DNA of 64,000 nt from Alisma plantago-aquatica (lineage: Eukaryota > Streptophyta > Magnoliopsida > Alismatales > Alismataceae). The stretch covers positions 519,633,303-519,697,302 of the forward strand of contig OY856409.1 of assembly GCA_963693085.1 (NCBI GenBank), read 5' to 3'. A model generated the notes under the pieces. It had not been told where the DNA came from and did no database searches. It saw only the letters and a program-made list of their open reading frames with translations. Every line of letters begins with the position of its first letter. Position 1 is the stretch's first letter. The position numbers and the translations under genes were made by a program. Positions 49,907-61,297 of this stretch are shown one piece after another.

Positions 49907-52870
49907 TGTAACAAACTAAAATCTGGGTACATTCTCACTCTAACCCTTTTCCAAGCTTTTTCCTTTCCTTTCTATCCTTTTTGGCCTTGATGTTAAATTT
50001 TTTGGGAATCAATAGTGGTTTGGTGTATATTTAATCTCTATTCATGCCTATGTTTGGCTTTATGCACAAATACCTCAGTGAATGTTTTCAATCAAGGTCT
50101 AAGATGCAAAATTACCACTTGAGTGAGATATTGATAAAATAATTGCATGCTGAGAACTTCCCTTAACCTTATGGAGAAAGAAAGAGAAAAAGGAATAAGT
50201 AATAAAGTTTTGAATATGGTAATGTGGCATTAGATAATTTAATGTTACAAATAGTGATAATAATGTGTAAAGGGAATAAAACTCATAAAAGAGACTCATT
50301 GGATAAAAATAACTTTAGATCCAAATTCCTTGGGTTAATTTGAGTGCCAAATTTGCATAATAATAACTATCCTAATTCAATTTGGAAAAGAAAATAGGAA
50401 TAAAGCCCAAAATATTAAATATGTTGTTAAATAATTCTAAGATAGAAAATTAATGGAAAATTCATACTTCACAATTTTACGTTTGCTTGAGGGTGAAGTT
50501 TCACATTAATTGGTGGTTTCTAGATGTCTCTAAGTTATAAAGAAAGAGAAAATGTGTTTTGTTTTAAAAGAATAAAATAAAATACTTACACTCTCCAAAA
50601 CTGAAAACTAATGCCAAAATTAGATTCTACACATCCATGATAGGTTAAGTGTCAAATTTCATTTAATTTGGAGTTTGTTTGCACCCTCAATTGAGGAGAG
50701 AGAGAAAACAAAATAAATGTAACCATAATTTATTCGAATTGATTTAGGAATCACTTTACATGTCACATGGGTATTTTCTTTTTCGAGTGATGTGCATGCG
50801 ATCAATGTCATTAGATGGTGATCGTGTGGCTAGGAGATCATCTCCTAGCTTGCGACCAAACTGACAACAAGCACTGTGTTTGGAAGATTTTCGGATTGCG
50901 TTTTCTATCTCCATAATTACTCTTTTCACACAATTTCTTCTCCTATAGTTTATAAATTTGATTTCAAATCTAAGAGGAATTACTCATGGTCTCTAGTCAT
51001 GAATATGTGATTTGCCCAATTTGTGTCGGCGACTTCTCGAACGATCTCCACCCAAAGTCCTAGAACTACATCCTTGTTTATAAATACCCCTACACCGATC
51101 TTCCTCGGTTGGATTGCGAACTCCCTCTCATCTCAATTCCTTTCTTTCTCTTATATTTGGCTACCGGTGATCATGGTTGGGTCTTATATTTGAACATCCC
51201 TCTTTCTTTCTCTGCTCTTATTTTGGCGAATAATCTCCTTTTGTGATTTCGCCCAATTCTATCCATGAATAGCTAGAGCTACTCATCATCCATGGTATGT
51301 TGAAGCTTGGGGATGATCCCCCCTTGTGTTTTCTTGGTTCTATCCCTTGGCCTTATTCTTTTGTTGCTTTTTCCACCAAGGGCATGTTAGTCTTTTAACC
51401 CACTCTTTGTTGTTGTGGACGAGGCCAAGCTGGTTGTTGACTGCTGATTTAGTTGCTCCTGATTGGATCAAATCACCAGGTTTGGCCCCTCTCTCTCCAT
51501 CTCTCGATCTTTTATACGCTTATGTGGAATTTTCTAATTTCCCGATTGGTCAAATTTGTAAAAATAATATCATTTCATCTGCTCGTCTAAAACTTCTATA
51601 AAAATATGTTCTAGAATAAAAAATGAAATATTTCTAATAAAATAGTTTTAGAGTGCGATTTCCATATTTTTGAAGGTTGATTTATTGAGAATCTAATAAA
51701 TTATATAAAAAGCATTAAAATTGTAACTAATTCATATGAACTCCAAACAAAGCAAACAAATATATTTTCTTGATCAGAAACGCATAATGAAAAATCTGAG
51801 GTTTTCCAAAAAAGTCTAAAATTAGGGTTTCCTTACACTTATATGCAATACAAACCCTAATACATGTGAATAACTTGAAATTAGGCAAAGGTGATCTTGA
51901 AATCTTCTAAGTTGGTGAAAAATGATAACTAAAACTTTGAATTGAGGTATGTGCATCTTATCCCTTAAGTTGGACATTTTTTTATAACCAATCCCTAATT
52001 TCCCAAAGAGGCATGGACTAAAACCATTATTCCTGTTATTCCTCTTTTTGGCACAATTACTTCAATATTTACTTGGGTCTTGAACCCCACCTGCAATATT
52101 TATATTATTTAAACATCCATATGATTTCTTTGAGCATAATCATATGTTTGACTTTTTAGCTAATGTAGTGATACTTATGTACAACCACCCATAGTTGGCC
52201 ATGTATTATTTCACCCAGGGAAATGTATTACTCTCCCCATATATAAATATTTTGTAGGTGACTGGAAATGTGTTTACTCTTGCTCACCTATTGGTTGGGG
52301 TCTGGTAGGTGCCTCAACCCTACTTTATTAATTTAGTCTAACTTAATCATTCATGTAAAATATCTTATTTTTTATTATGGCAAGATTCCTATTTGATATG
52401 TGCTCATACTCTTGACCCTCTATGTTCTTGATGAATCTATACACTATATTTTCCTTGTTGTTCTTAACTTTGTTCTTGTTCCTTATTTGACACATACCTT
52501 ATTTTATCCTCTTGCTGGGTGATCCCAACCACCTAGGCCTAGGACAAGGAGTGGAATAAGACCTAGGAGGGCCTACCTAGGAGTAGTTTCAAGGATACTT
52601 TGTTGAGATGTCTAGGTTTCTACTGCTAGATCATGTAGTTTCATTTTCTAGTTTATATATTGTGAAACCCATGTAATGAACTTGGAATAAACTAATGTAA
52701 TAACTTAGTCTTTTCTTTACGCTGCTACTATTGACATTTTTGTATCTGGATCATGCTTATTTAAATGGAATTATTCTACATGCATTCCTCAGAATCTAAG
52801 TTTCTCATAAGATATGGATGTTGTGTATTTTCATTTAAATTTTAGTAAGGGGTGAACTCGCCTCCTTACA
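49907..52870 (+). mobile_element. 3' LTR of the chromovirus
   Basis: TGTAACAAAC ... CGCCTCCTTACA, 2.96 kb. A TATAAATACCCC box lies near 51079. It is an uninterrupted sister of the 5' LTR and was the reference used here to delimit the Cassandra and solo-LTR insertions. Confidence 0.88.
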
Positions 52871-54188
52871 AGAAGGGACTGGAATTTCATGAATTTTTGC
52901 AACCTGCGAGGGGTGAAATGGTCAGTTCATAGGTGAACCGATCGGTTTGGCATGTGAGTCAATTGATTCATGGACTTGAGTCAATCGGTTCACTTCCTGA
53001 ACTAGTCAGTTCATGGTCCAAAATTTCCAAAGTTGGTTCAATTGACCTGACACACTGAAACGATTGATTTAACACGTGAATCAGTTAGCTCACAATTTAT
53101 CAGTCAATATTCAATAATGTTGTTTAAATTGAATACCTAACTCTTTAGTAATCAAGTTTAAACCAAATTCATGAATGAGCTCCTATTCCAAGTATATCAT
53201 ATGTGTGTGACCCTATAGGTTCCAAGTTACATTGGCAGTAAATGTCCATAACTGATTTATGAGATCACAAGCAATGAGAGGTGTCTAGCAACACATCATT
53301 GCTACCCAAGTAGTCAAGAAAGTTGGAGAAAAACTTCAACCTACAATATGTGATAGGTTTTATAGTGATTGTCTAATTCCTTTCTCATTGATATCTAGAT
53401 TGAACTTAAAACATGGATTCATCATCCTTTTAATGTTCAATCCATTTTCCTTGAACTAGAGTAGGGTGTCTGAGATATATGTGATCTCAATATCATATTT
53501 TGATCCACATGTTCATGTGCATGCTTTTCTCAATCTCGCTCATTAAGTGACCTGGATATCGAACTCTAGTAAGAGGGAGATGTCCCATCTACATCACTCA
53601 TAGTAATCCCCATGTGTCACAGTGCATCCGATAATCACCTTTATGGAAACCCTTATTCAAGGTCACGATAAATGATGTCAAAGTACACTAAACTATATGG
53701 GATGAGTAAAGCGATTTTAGGTCTAAGAACCACAATCACCACCTTAACTATGAGAGATGATTATGACCACCAATTATGGTTTTCATGTGTCACTCTTAAG
53801 GTGGGTCTGTCTGATACACTTTTTTCTAACAAGTATCCACGTGTCTGGTTTGATATCACATATCATGACTGATGAGATTTTGTCATCAACCAACAAGTCT
53901 TATGTGTCATTGTTGTCTATCAGCCTTTCACAATAACATCCAACTAGGGACATAACAAGAATGTTCATACTCTTAACATCCGTATGATCTCATTGTTCAG
54001 GTCATCAACCCAAAGACATACATCATTGAGTAATGTCATTCTTTATACATCTATTATGTTTCATCATTATCTCACAACTTATTCAAACAAAATAAATTGG
54101 AAGATTCCCTTTATTATTAATCAAATCATTTACAATATATGCTATCTCAATCGTCATATGATTGACCCTATGGGCATACATACCAACA

Positions 54189-54202
54189 GACTCCCACTTG
54201 CA
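54189..54202 (-). other. Polypurine tract of copia C
   Basis: On the minus strand AAGTGGGAGTC, directly before the shared LTR; same as in B. Confidence 0.75.
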
Positions 54203-54699
54203 GTTAGAGCCATCACGTTTCTACTGCACACGTGTTAATCCACCGGGTTAGCAACATTTTACCTTTAATCGCTATATTGCATGTTTCTCATCTCTTTGTT
54301 GTACAACATCTGGTATGAGATGGAATTGCTGTAGTATGCTATCTGATATTCCATGTCTAACCAGTAGCTCCATTTTTGTCGTAGTATTTCTGATTTGTCA
54401 TAAATGGTTAGAATATTTATAAGTTCATCTATATGAAATTGTAGATCCATACGATACCCACTCTTGTGTTCATAACACCATGACACTCTGCTTCTATTAT
54501 ATAATAATGGCATGTAGTTTGGAACCTTTCCAACTTATGACACATCTTTTAAGATCGAACACATTTTTATATTGCGATCGTTCTATGTTATTTCAGAAGC
54601 TTGCATCATTATAACTCTTTAGGACTTTTCCTTTTTTCCTAATCTAACTACAGATCCTCAGTGCTTCTTAAGTACTAATGGATGTTCTTTATGGGATTC

Positions 54700-55640
54700 C
54701 AATGATCTTCATTGGAATCTAACTAATATCATCTTGTCATGTCAAATACATACAAGATATCGGGATGAGTCCATGATATAGCATACATGATAGATTCAAT
54801 TACTGGTGCATATGGCATATTAATTATGTTTTCCATTTTTCATAAGAATTTGAATACGTGGTTCCAGAGAGACTAATCTCATGAATCATGGAAAAATTTT
54901 CTCTCATTGAATTATTCATGCTGAACCCTTTCAAAATTTTGCTGATCTCAATACTCATATTTAGGTCATGAACTATCTACTTATTTCTCAATTCTTATTA
55001 CTTATGATATTTCATCTAATCCTTCTTAAGAATGTGATTCCCATGCCAGGTTTCAATACTTATAGTATTGGGACTTCTCCATCAATATGTGGAATATACA
55101 TATATGCTCCCACTAAATCTTTTGTAATCACATGTTTCATCTTTTATCTTGACTCAAGTCAAACTCTTTGATTATCTTGTCAAAATAAAATTCCATCTCT
55201 GAGGTTCTTATTTCAATCTCTAGATTGATCTTTGCATCTTATAGACTTTATATTATAAAACCTTCAGGTTGTGTCATACATACATCCTCTCTAATATTCC
55301 TTTTAAGGAATGCAATTTTAATCTTCATATGCCAAATCTTATAGTCTAATAAGCAACAACAAGCATGACAATTGGTGAAGAGATTTCATCATGTTCAACA
55401 CCTTTAACTGGTTTGAAACCTTTGCAACTAATCTACCCTCTTAGGTTATTCATGTTGGTCTTCCTCTTGAAAACCCAATGACACACTTTGGGTTTTTTAC
55501 CCCCTTTAGGTGGTACTACCTAGGTCATTCCTTGTTAGTATACATGGACTCCACAATGGCCTCAATCCATTTCTTAGATAATGGTCCCTCAATAGTTTCT
55601 AGTTGATTTGTTGGTTCATCATCTTATGACCAACTCAAAA
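54700..55640 (-). pseudogene. Copia C reverse transcriptase remnant
   Basis: Colinear with the B remnant (17900-18880) and similarly degraded. The phrases around the RT entry (near 55500), the YVDD region (near 55080) and the ...SMR..HGI.LS region (near 54900) can be followed by comparison with B. Stops and indels occur throughout. Confidence 0.75.
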
Positions 55641-56841
55641 CCTATCTGAGTTATAGGATTCACAATCTTTTAGTCTCAAATTATATCTACGAGGTTATGT
55701 GTTGCATAAGGAATCTTAAGATTCCACAAAAATTTGTGACTCTCCTTGTTCCCATTGCACCTCCTTATTGACCTGAAACTTTTTGAGTTCTACTTTACTC
55801 CCACTGATTCTTTTGGAACTCAACTATCCTAGTGACAAACACTTTTGTTTTTGGATTGGGATTAAAGGTAGTATTCAACATTTTTATGATTTTTGGATAC
55901 ATCTTTTCAAGAAACTACTTTTCTTTTATAACTTTCAATCCTTAAGACATATTGGGATATTCCCATACCGTATCACATATGGTTTCAACCATTTTAGAAG
56001 GTACATTATTTTAGTGTAAAACATGTATCTAAAAGGAAGTTTAGAAGAAAAGTTAGATTCATTGATAATCTCACTATGACTCATCAGGGTGTGATTCCTT
56101 ATTTTCTGATGCATCATCATGTTTTTAGGTAGAGTTCATTGTGATACACTATCACAGTCTCTACAGAAGGTCCTCAAACTCTTAATATAAAGTATTTCAA
56201 CATTGATCACATCAAAGTTTCCTGATACGTTTAACTAAGTTATTAATGTACTTCATTTATGATCTTCTCGAACACTTCAAGATATTCATGTTTGTATTTC
56301 ACAAAATACAAATCACCATATCTACTGAGATCACTAGTAAATATTATGAGGTATAAATAACTACCTCTAGCATTTATTCTAGTTGTCTTTATACATTGTT
56401 GTATACAAGTACTAATTGAATGCTTATTCTCTCACTACATCTAGTGAAAGGTGTTTTGTCATGCTGCTCATAAATAAGACTTGCATGACTCTTATTGGTT
56501 CAATAACCATAAGAGTCTAGATAAACATCATCATGGATTCTTGAAATGCATTTCTCATATATGTGTTCTAGATGACAATGCTATTGATTGTTTAAGTTAT
56601 AAAATTATAATCCTTTGGTATTTACATTATGCAAACTTATCTTTGTATCATTCATCCAAAGATTGTAGGACATTTGGGGCATTTCCATACAAGATCACAT
56701 CTTTGAAATAGACCAATAACTATTTAATTCATAATCATCCTTGTCCATACAAGATGTAGAAAATAAAATGTTTTTATTACTTGGCATAATGAAATAGCAG
56801 TTAATTCAATTCTGTTACATGCATATGGGCTAAGATAAATT
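55641..56841 (-). pseudogene. Copia C integrase remnant
   Basis: Colinear with B 18881-19960. Degraded integrase can be followed around 56280-56160 (the FEVF..I.NEV segment and beyond). No open frame. Family role: cDNA insertion. Confidence 0.6.
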
Positions 56842-57167
56842 CTAAATATAGACTAAATTTGCAACAACTCTTGCTTCGCACAGTCCATCCTTTCCCTTTC
56901 GGAAAGGCTTACTTCTTATCAGATCATGCATATTCAGACATATGTCAGATCTACATCTGGTATCACATACACAACATGAAGAAGTAATTAGATTTATCTT
57001 ATGATGTATATAACTAAAGTTGAGGTCTCTATCCTCTCCTTCTTCTTCTTTATTTTCTCTAGGTAGAGAGGGCAACTCCTCTTCCAGTGTCCAGGTTGGT
57101 GAAAGTGGTGACTATTGCCTCCCTTGTTCACTTCCCTCTTTGCCTTGAGTGTTGAAGACTTGGGCTT
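56842..57167 (-). pseudogene. Copia C zinc-knuckle and protease remnant
   Basis: The lower part is an open stretch reading CDTRCRSDICLNMHDLIRSK then PFRKGKDGLCEARVVA. This corresponds to the copia aspartic protease start DTGCGSHIC..., with the catalytic DTG changed to DTR. Upstream, near 57120-57060, is the remnant of the CCHC knuckle (a HWKR-C-like element). Inactive. Confidence 0.75.
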
Positions 57168-57855
57168 CTAGACAACTTTATAAGTATTCTTAGCTTTTCC
57201 TTTGCCTTTAGACTTCCCTTTTAGTTTTTTGATCATCATCACAGACTTACGCTTGTTTTTCTCCATTTGTGTCTCGGTTGTTCTCAACATGTCAAGTAAC
57301 CCTATCAACGACTTGTAAAATTCATTCATGCTATAGTTCATAACAAATTGATTGCATGAATCTGCCAGATATTGTAGAATCACATCAGTGGCCAACTCTT
57401 GATCCAAGAGGAATTCCAATCTATAAAGGTTCTCCACATACCCAATGAGCTTGAGCACATGAGGACATATTGGATCTCCTTATGCCATGTTGTATTTTAA
57501 TAACGCCTTGGAGACATCATATCTCTCCTGTCTTGCCTAGTCTTATAATATGTTCTTAAGATGTGTGACCATCTCAATGATATCCATGTTCTCATTCTGT
57601 CTCTGAAGCTCGTAGTTCATGAAGCACATCCTTAGGCATTTGACATCAACGTCATCTTTAATATGCTTCTTGTAAGCATTTGTGTTAACTTTAGGTGCAT
57701 CAAGAAGAGGTTCATCTGGCTCTGGTGTCTCCAAGACATAGATCTTATGCTTTTGTGTGAGAATAATTCTCAACGTCCTGAATCAGTCGTGGAAGTTATT
57801 CCCATTAAATGTGTCCTTCTCAATGACTGATCGTAAGAAAAAATGTTTTTGCATG
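57168..57855 (-). pseudogene. Copia C gag (UBN2-type)
   Basis: The best preserved gag in the window. It reads, in order, MQKHFFLRSVIEKDTFNGNN, the tryptophan segment FHDWFRTLRIILTQ, KIYVLETPEPDEP, NYELQRQNENMDIIEMVTHL, MLKLIGYVENLYRLEFL, FVMNYSMNEFYKSLIGLLDM, and the basic GKSKGKGKAKN end, with a few frame breaks (near 57774 and 57540-57460). The RTE LINE inserted directly upstream of the apparent start. Compared with B this copy keeps the N-terminus. Confidence 0.85.
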
Positions 57856-57868
57856 TTCCCATTTGAAT

Positions 57869-57890
57869 CTCATCATCATCATCATCATCT
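57869..57890 (-). repeat. (GAT)n 3' tail of the RTE element
   Basis: About six or seven GAT units on the minus strand at the 3' end of the LINE, next to the target duplication. Short simple-repeat tails are typical of the RTE clade. Confidence 0.85.
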
Positions 57891-57933
57891 AAGCCTCAGT
57901 CCCAACTATGTTGGGGTCAACTACATGGATCCT

Positions 57934-59850
57934 TCATTTCCATTCAACTCTATCATGGACCATATTCTGGTTGAGATGTAGAGATTCAAAATCTCTCTTT
58001 ATAAGCTCATCCCATGTTAATTTAGGCCTTCCTCTTCTTCTATTTATAGTGTTTAGCTCAATAGCATTGCTTCGTATATGCGCACTAGCTGGTCTGTGTT
58101 GCACATGTCTGTACCATCTGAGTCGGCCCTCACGCAACATGTCCTCAATGCTCACCACCCCCACTTTATTCTTGATATAGTCATTTCTCAAGTGATCTTT
58201 TCTAGTCTTCCCACACATCCATCTTAGCATATGCAACTCAGCCACATTCATCTTATTGAGACCTTGTTTCTTCACCGCCCAACATTCACTCCCATAGAGC
58301 ATGGCTGGTCATATAGCTGTTCTATAAAACTTACTTTTTAAGCTGAGAGGGATCCCCTGATCACATAAAACTCTAGTTGCACTCCTCCATTTGAACCATC
58401 CTATAGTGATCCAGTGACAAATGTCATTTTGAACATCCCCATCTATTTGAATAATAGAACCCAAGTAACAAAATTTATCACATTTTGGTATATCTACTCT
58501 GTCCAACTTGGCTCCATCATTCACACTGCAAGATTGGCTGAAATTGCAATGCATATACTCAGTTTTGCTCCTTCTAATCCTCAATCCATTTGATTCCAAT
58601 GCCTTTCTCCAATGTTCAATTTTATCATTCAATCCATCTTTAATTTTGTCAATCAAAACAATATCATCAGCAAATAGCATACACCAAGGAATATCATCAT
58701 GAATATTCTTTGTTAACACATCCATGACAAGAACAAACAAATATGGGTTGAGTGTGGATCCTTGGTGTACCCCAACTGTGATAGGAAAAGTTGGTATCTC
58801 TCCTCCAGGAGTCTTGACCCTTGCAGTAGAGATATCATACATGTCTTTGATCAAGTCAATATATTGGATTGGCACACCTTTTTTCTTCAAAACCATCCAC
58901 AACACTTCTCTGGGTACTTGATCATAATCCTTTTCTAGGTCAATAAACACCATATGAAGATCTCTTTTGCTTTGTCTATACTTCTCCATCAGCCTCCTTA
59001 TCATAAAGATAACATCTATTGTTGATCTTCCAGACATGAAACCAAATTGGTTGTTTAATACCTGCATTATAGATCTTAACCTCTGCTCAATAATCCTCTC
59101 CCAAAGCTTCATTGTGTGACTCATCAACTTGATACCTCTATAGTTTGTGTAGCTCTGAACATCACCTTTGATCTTGTAGATGGGGACTATAGTACTATTT
59201 CTCCACTCATCCAGAATCTTCTTGGTCTTCATGATCTTGTTAAAGAACTTCGTTAACCACATAACTCCTTCATTCCCCATACTCTTCCATACATCAATGG
59301 GAATACCATCTGGTCCACATGCCTTTCTCATTTTCATATTTTTCAAAGCATTCTAGACCGCAAATGGTGAAACTCGTCATGTGTAAATGATATCTCTTGT
59401 ATTCATGTCACACGAGTCACTACCATTATATGAAATATCTCCATTGAAAATCTTATGGAAGTAATTTCTGCACTGGTTCTTGATATCATCATCCTTCACC
59501 AATACTCAGCCCTCTTCATTCTTGATGCATTTTACTTGACTCAAATATCTTCCTTTCCTTTCTCTTATACAAGCCATTTTATATTTATCTTTTCCCCTTC
59601 TATAATGTCCAACTTCTTATACATTTCATCAAAGTATCTTAGCCCTTGCCGCCCGAACAACCTTTTTAGCTTCTTTCTTTGCTTGCTTGTATCTTTGGAA
59701 CGTTGCATCATCTCAAGATTTGGGCAAGCTCCTATAGATCTCCCTTTTTAGTTTAATAGCCTTCTGTACTTCATCATTCCACCACCAAGTCTCTTTTTGT
59801 GGAGGCCCATAACCTTTAGACTCCCCCAAAACCTCTTTGGAAATTTTTGT
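57934..59850 (-). pseudogene. RTE-clade reverse transcriptase, broken
   Basis: The main open piece (59346-58309, about 345 codons) covers most of the RT domain: ACGPDGIPIDVWKSMG, NYRGIKLMSHTMKLWERIIE, QFGFMSGRSTIDVIFMIRRL, the catalytic segment MVFIDLEKDYDQVPREVLWM (usual K-A-Y-D reads K-D-Y-D), GVHQGSTLNPYLFVLVMDVL, and the active-site motif FADDIVLI. A TGA where relatives usually have arginine (probably CGA to TGA) separates it from MLYGSECWAVKKQ...LRWMCGKTRKD...GRPKLTW, the usual RTE C-terminus. The N-terminal linker (59850-59347) has several stops and one frameshift. RT copies LINE RNA into the target site by target-primed synthesis; this copy is dead although FADD is intact. Confidence 0.93.
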
Positions 59851-59887
59851 TATGCAGGAGCTCATGTTATGCCACTCCCATTTGAAT

Positions 59888-61284
59888 ATACAAGAGAAAT
59901 ATGCAATTTTGTCAAAAATCCATTTTTTATTTTATTTTATTTTATTTGTATAATTAGGCCTTTGAATTAACTATCGCTCTCATTATTTTGTTCAAATTGA
60001 TAATCCTCAATTATCAATTTGGAAGATTACAATGCACAAACTTCTAATGATCCAACATCCAAAACAATTGTTTGAGTTATTACCCAGTCAAAGCCAGCAT
60101 CCATAATCAATCATTAAGGTAGGCAACATTTGCCAATTACATCTTATGCAATTGTTAGATAAATGGTATGCACAACTCCTTGCCATAGTCATGTGCATGC
60201 CTCTAGGTGCTTAATCTCATTAAGGACACTCTATTATGCCTGACTCCAAAGCCTATACAATAGAAATGCACCCCGCTTGACAGGCCCACATAACTTCCAT
60301 CACACTTCCATGAGATGGATAGTGCACCACGCTTGGCGTGCCCACACATGATCGATCAAGCTTTTCATATGTTTGCTAATGCAAGCATCTTAGACTTAAT
60401 ATGTTTGATTGAGGGATTTTTTATATATTTATGTATATATACACATATACATATCCAATCATCACATACTATAGTACATATCATATACATGCTATATCCC
60501 ATAAATGTAAACATGTAATATAAAGCATTCATGATGGTTATGACCATTCTATTATAATTCCTTGGAGCCATAAGAAATTACTAACACCCAGGTCTACATC
60601 CCATTAAAGAACCTCTTGTTGGTGTAGATATGTACTTGAACCAATCCATATTGATCAGTTCAACCCTTGAACTAGTCGGCTCACCTCTTGGTCGGTCGGT
60701 TGATCTTTGTTCCAACAACTTCTAGACATCTCCAGGTGATTGATTGGGCCAGAAATCAATTGGTTTGATTGTTGTTGTCATCCTCCTTGTTCCTCCAAAT
60801 GGTCGGTTCATCTTCGAGATGGTAGGTTCATCTGGAGCTAAACATCATCTTTGTCATCACAAGAAAAGAAACTATCTTATTGCTATTAATTTATTACATG
60901 GTAATGAGAAACCTTGAGTTACATTTGAGGAAACATATGCAGGAAAGAATACTACTTTTACATTTGGGAAGAAGAAGGTAGAGGATTGATATACAAACTA
61001 AGATATAAATGATAATGATCAAATCATTCAACCACACACAAATATATGGATTATTGGCGATAACCGTGCTACACATCCACCATCAAAATCAATTTTTGAG
61101 TGACACATGTAAATTGCATATATATATCATATCATATGCATGTATTAGTTTGGGATTTTATTTGGTCTTTAATCGGATATGTACATTAATCATTTCATAT
61201 ATTCAATTCCTATGCAATAATTAATAGGCGATAACCAAAATTTGATCATGTTGATTAAATTTTGAAACATAGTAGATTGACGTG
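59888..61284 (-). other. Copia C leader between primer site and gag
   Basis: Non-coding. It shares blocks with the A and B leaders, including dyads of the TTGATCAGTTCAACCCTTG type near 60650-60830 and the ATATATATCATATCAT stretch near 61115. Short frames here are not genes. Confidence 0.75.
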
Positions 61285-61296
61285 GCTCTGATACCA
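61285..61296 (-). other. Primer-binding site of copia C
   Basis: TGGTATCAGAGC on the minus strand, one base after the LTR end; a perfect match to the initiator tRNA-Met complement. Confidence 0.88.
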
Positions 61297-61297
61297 C

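Larger units (their letters stand above)
41093..52870 (+). mobile_element. Eroded chromovirus-type Ty3-gypsy element with about 3-kb LTRs
   Basis: 5' LTR 41093-48100 (contains two nested insertions), primer site at 48104, short internal region, 3' LTR 49907-52870. The LTRs start TGTAACTAAC / TGTAACAAAC and end CACCTCCTTACA / CGCCTCCTTACA. Flanks GGAAG and AGAAG match 4/5, with copia LTR on both sides. The only coding trace is the end of pol with a chromodomain-like tail. Long LTRs plus a chromodomain suggest a Tekay/Del-like chromovirus; the clade is inferred. Confidence 0.85.
40535..54188 (-). mobile_element. Shared copia LTR (5' of B, 3' of C), split by the chromovirus
   Basis: The LTR consists of 40535-41092 and 52871-54188 (about 1.88 kb together) and aligns with the B and C outer LTRs across the break. 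Its left end abuts the B primer site and its right end abuts the C polypurine tract (54189). The plus-strand left terminus is TATTGGG instead of TGTTGGG. Confidence 0.85.
57869..59875 (-). mobile_element. 5'-truncated RTE-type LINE
   Basis: Flanked by the perfect 12-bp target duplication TCCCATTTGAAT (57857-57868 and 59876-59887), with copia C on both sides. The 3' end on the minus strand is a short (GAT)n run (57869-57890) instead of poly(A), as in RTE elements. The endonuclease domain is missing; the element begins in the linker (ETWWWNDEVQKAIKLKREIY) before the reverse transcriptase. Confidence 0.92.
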
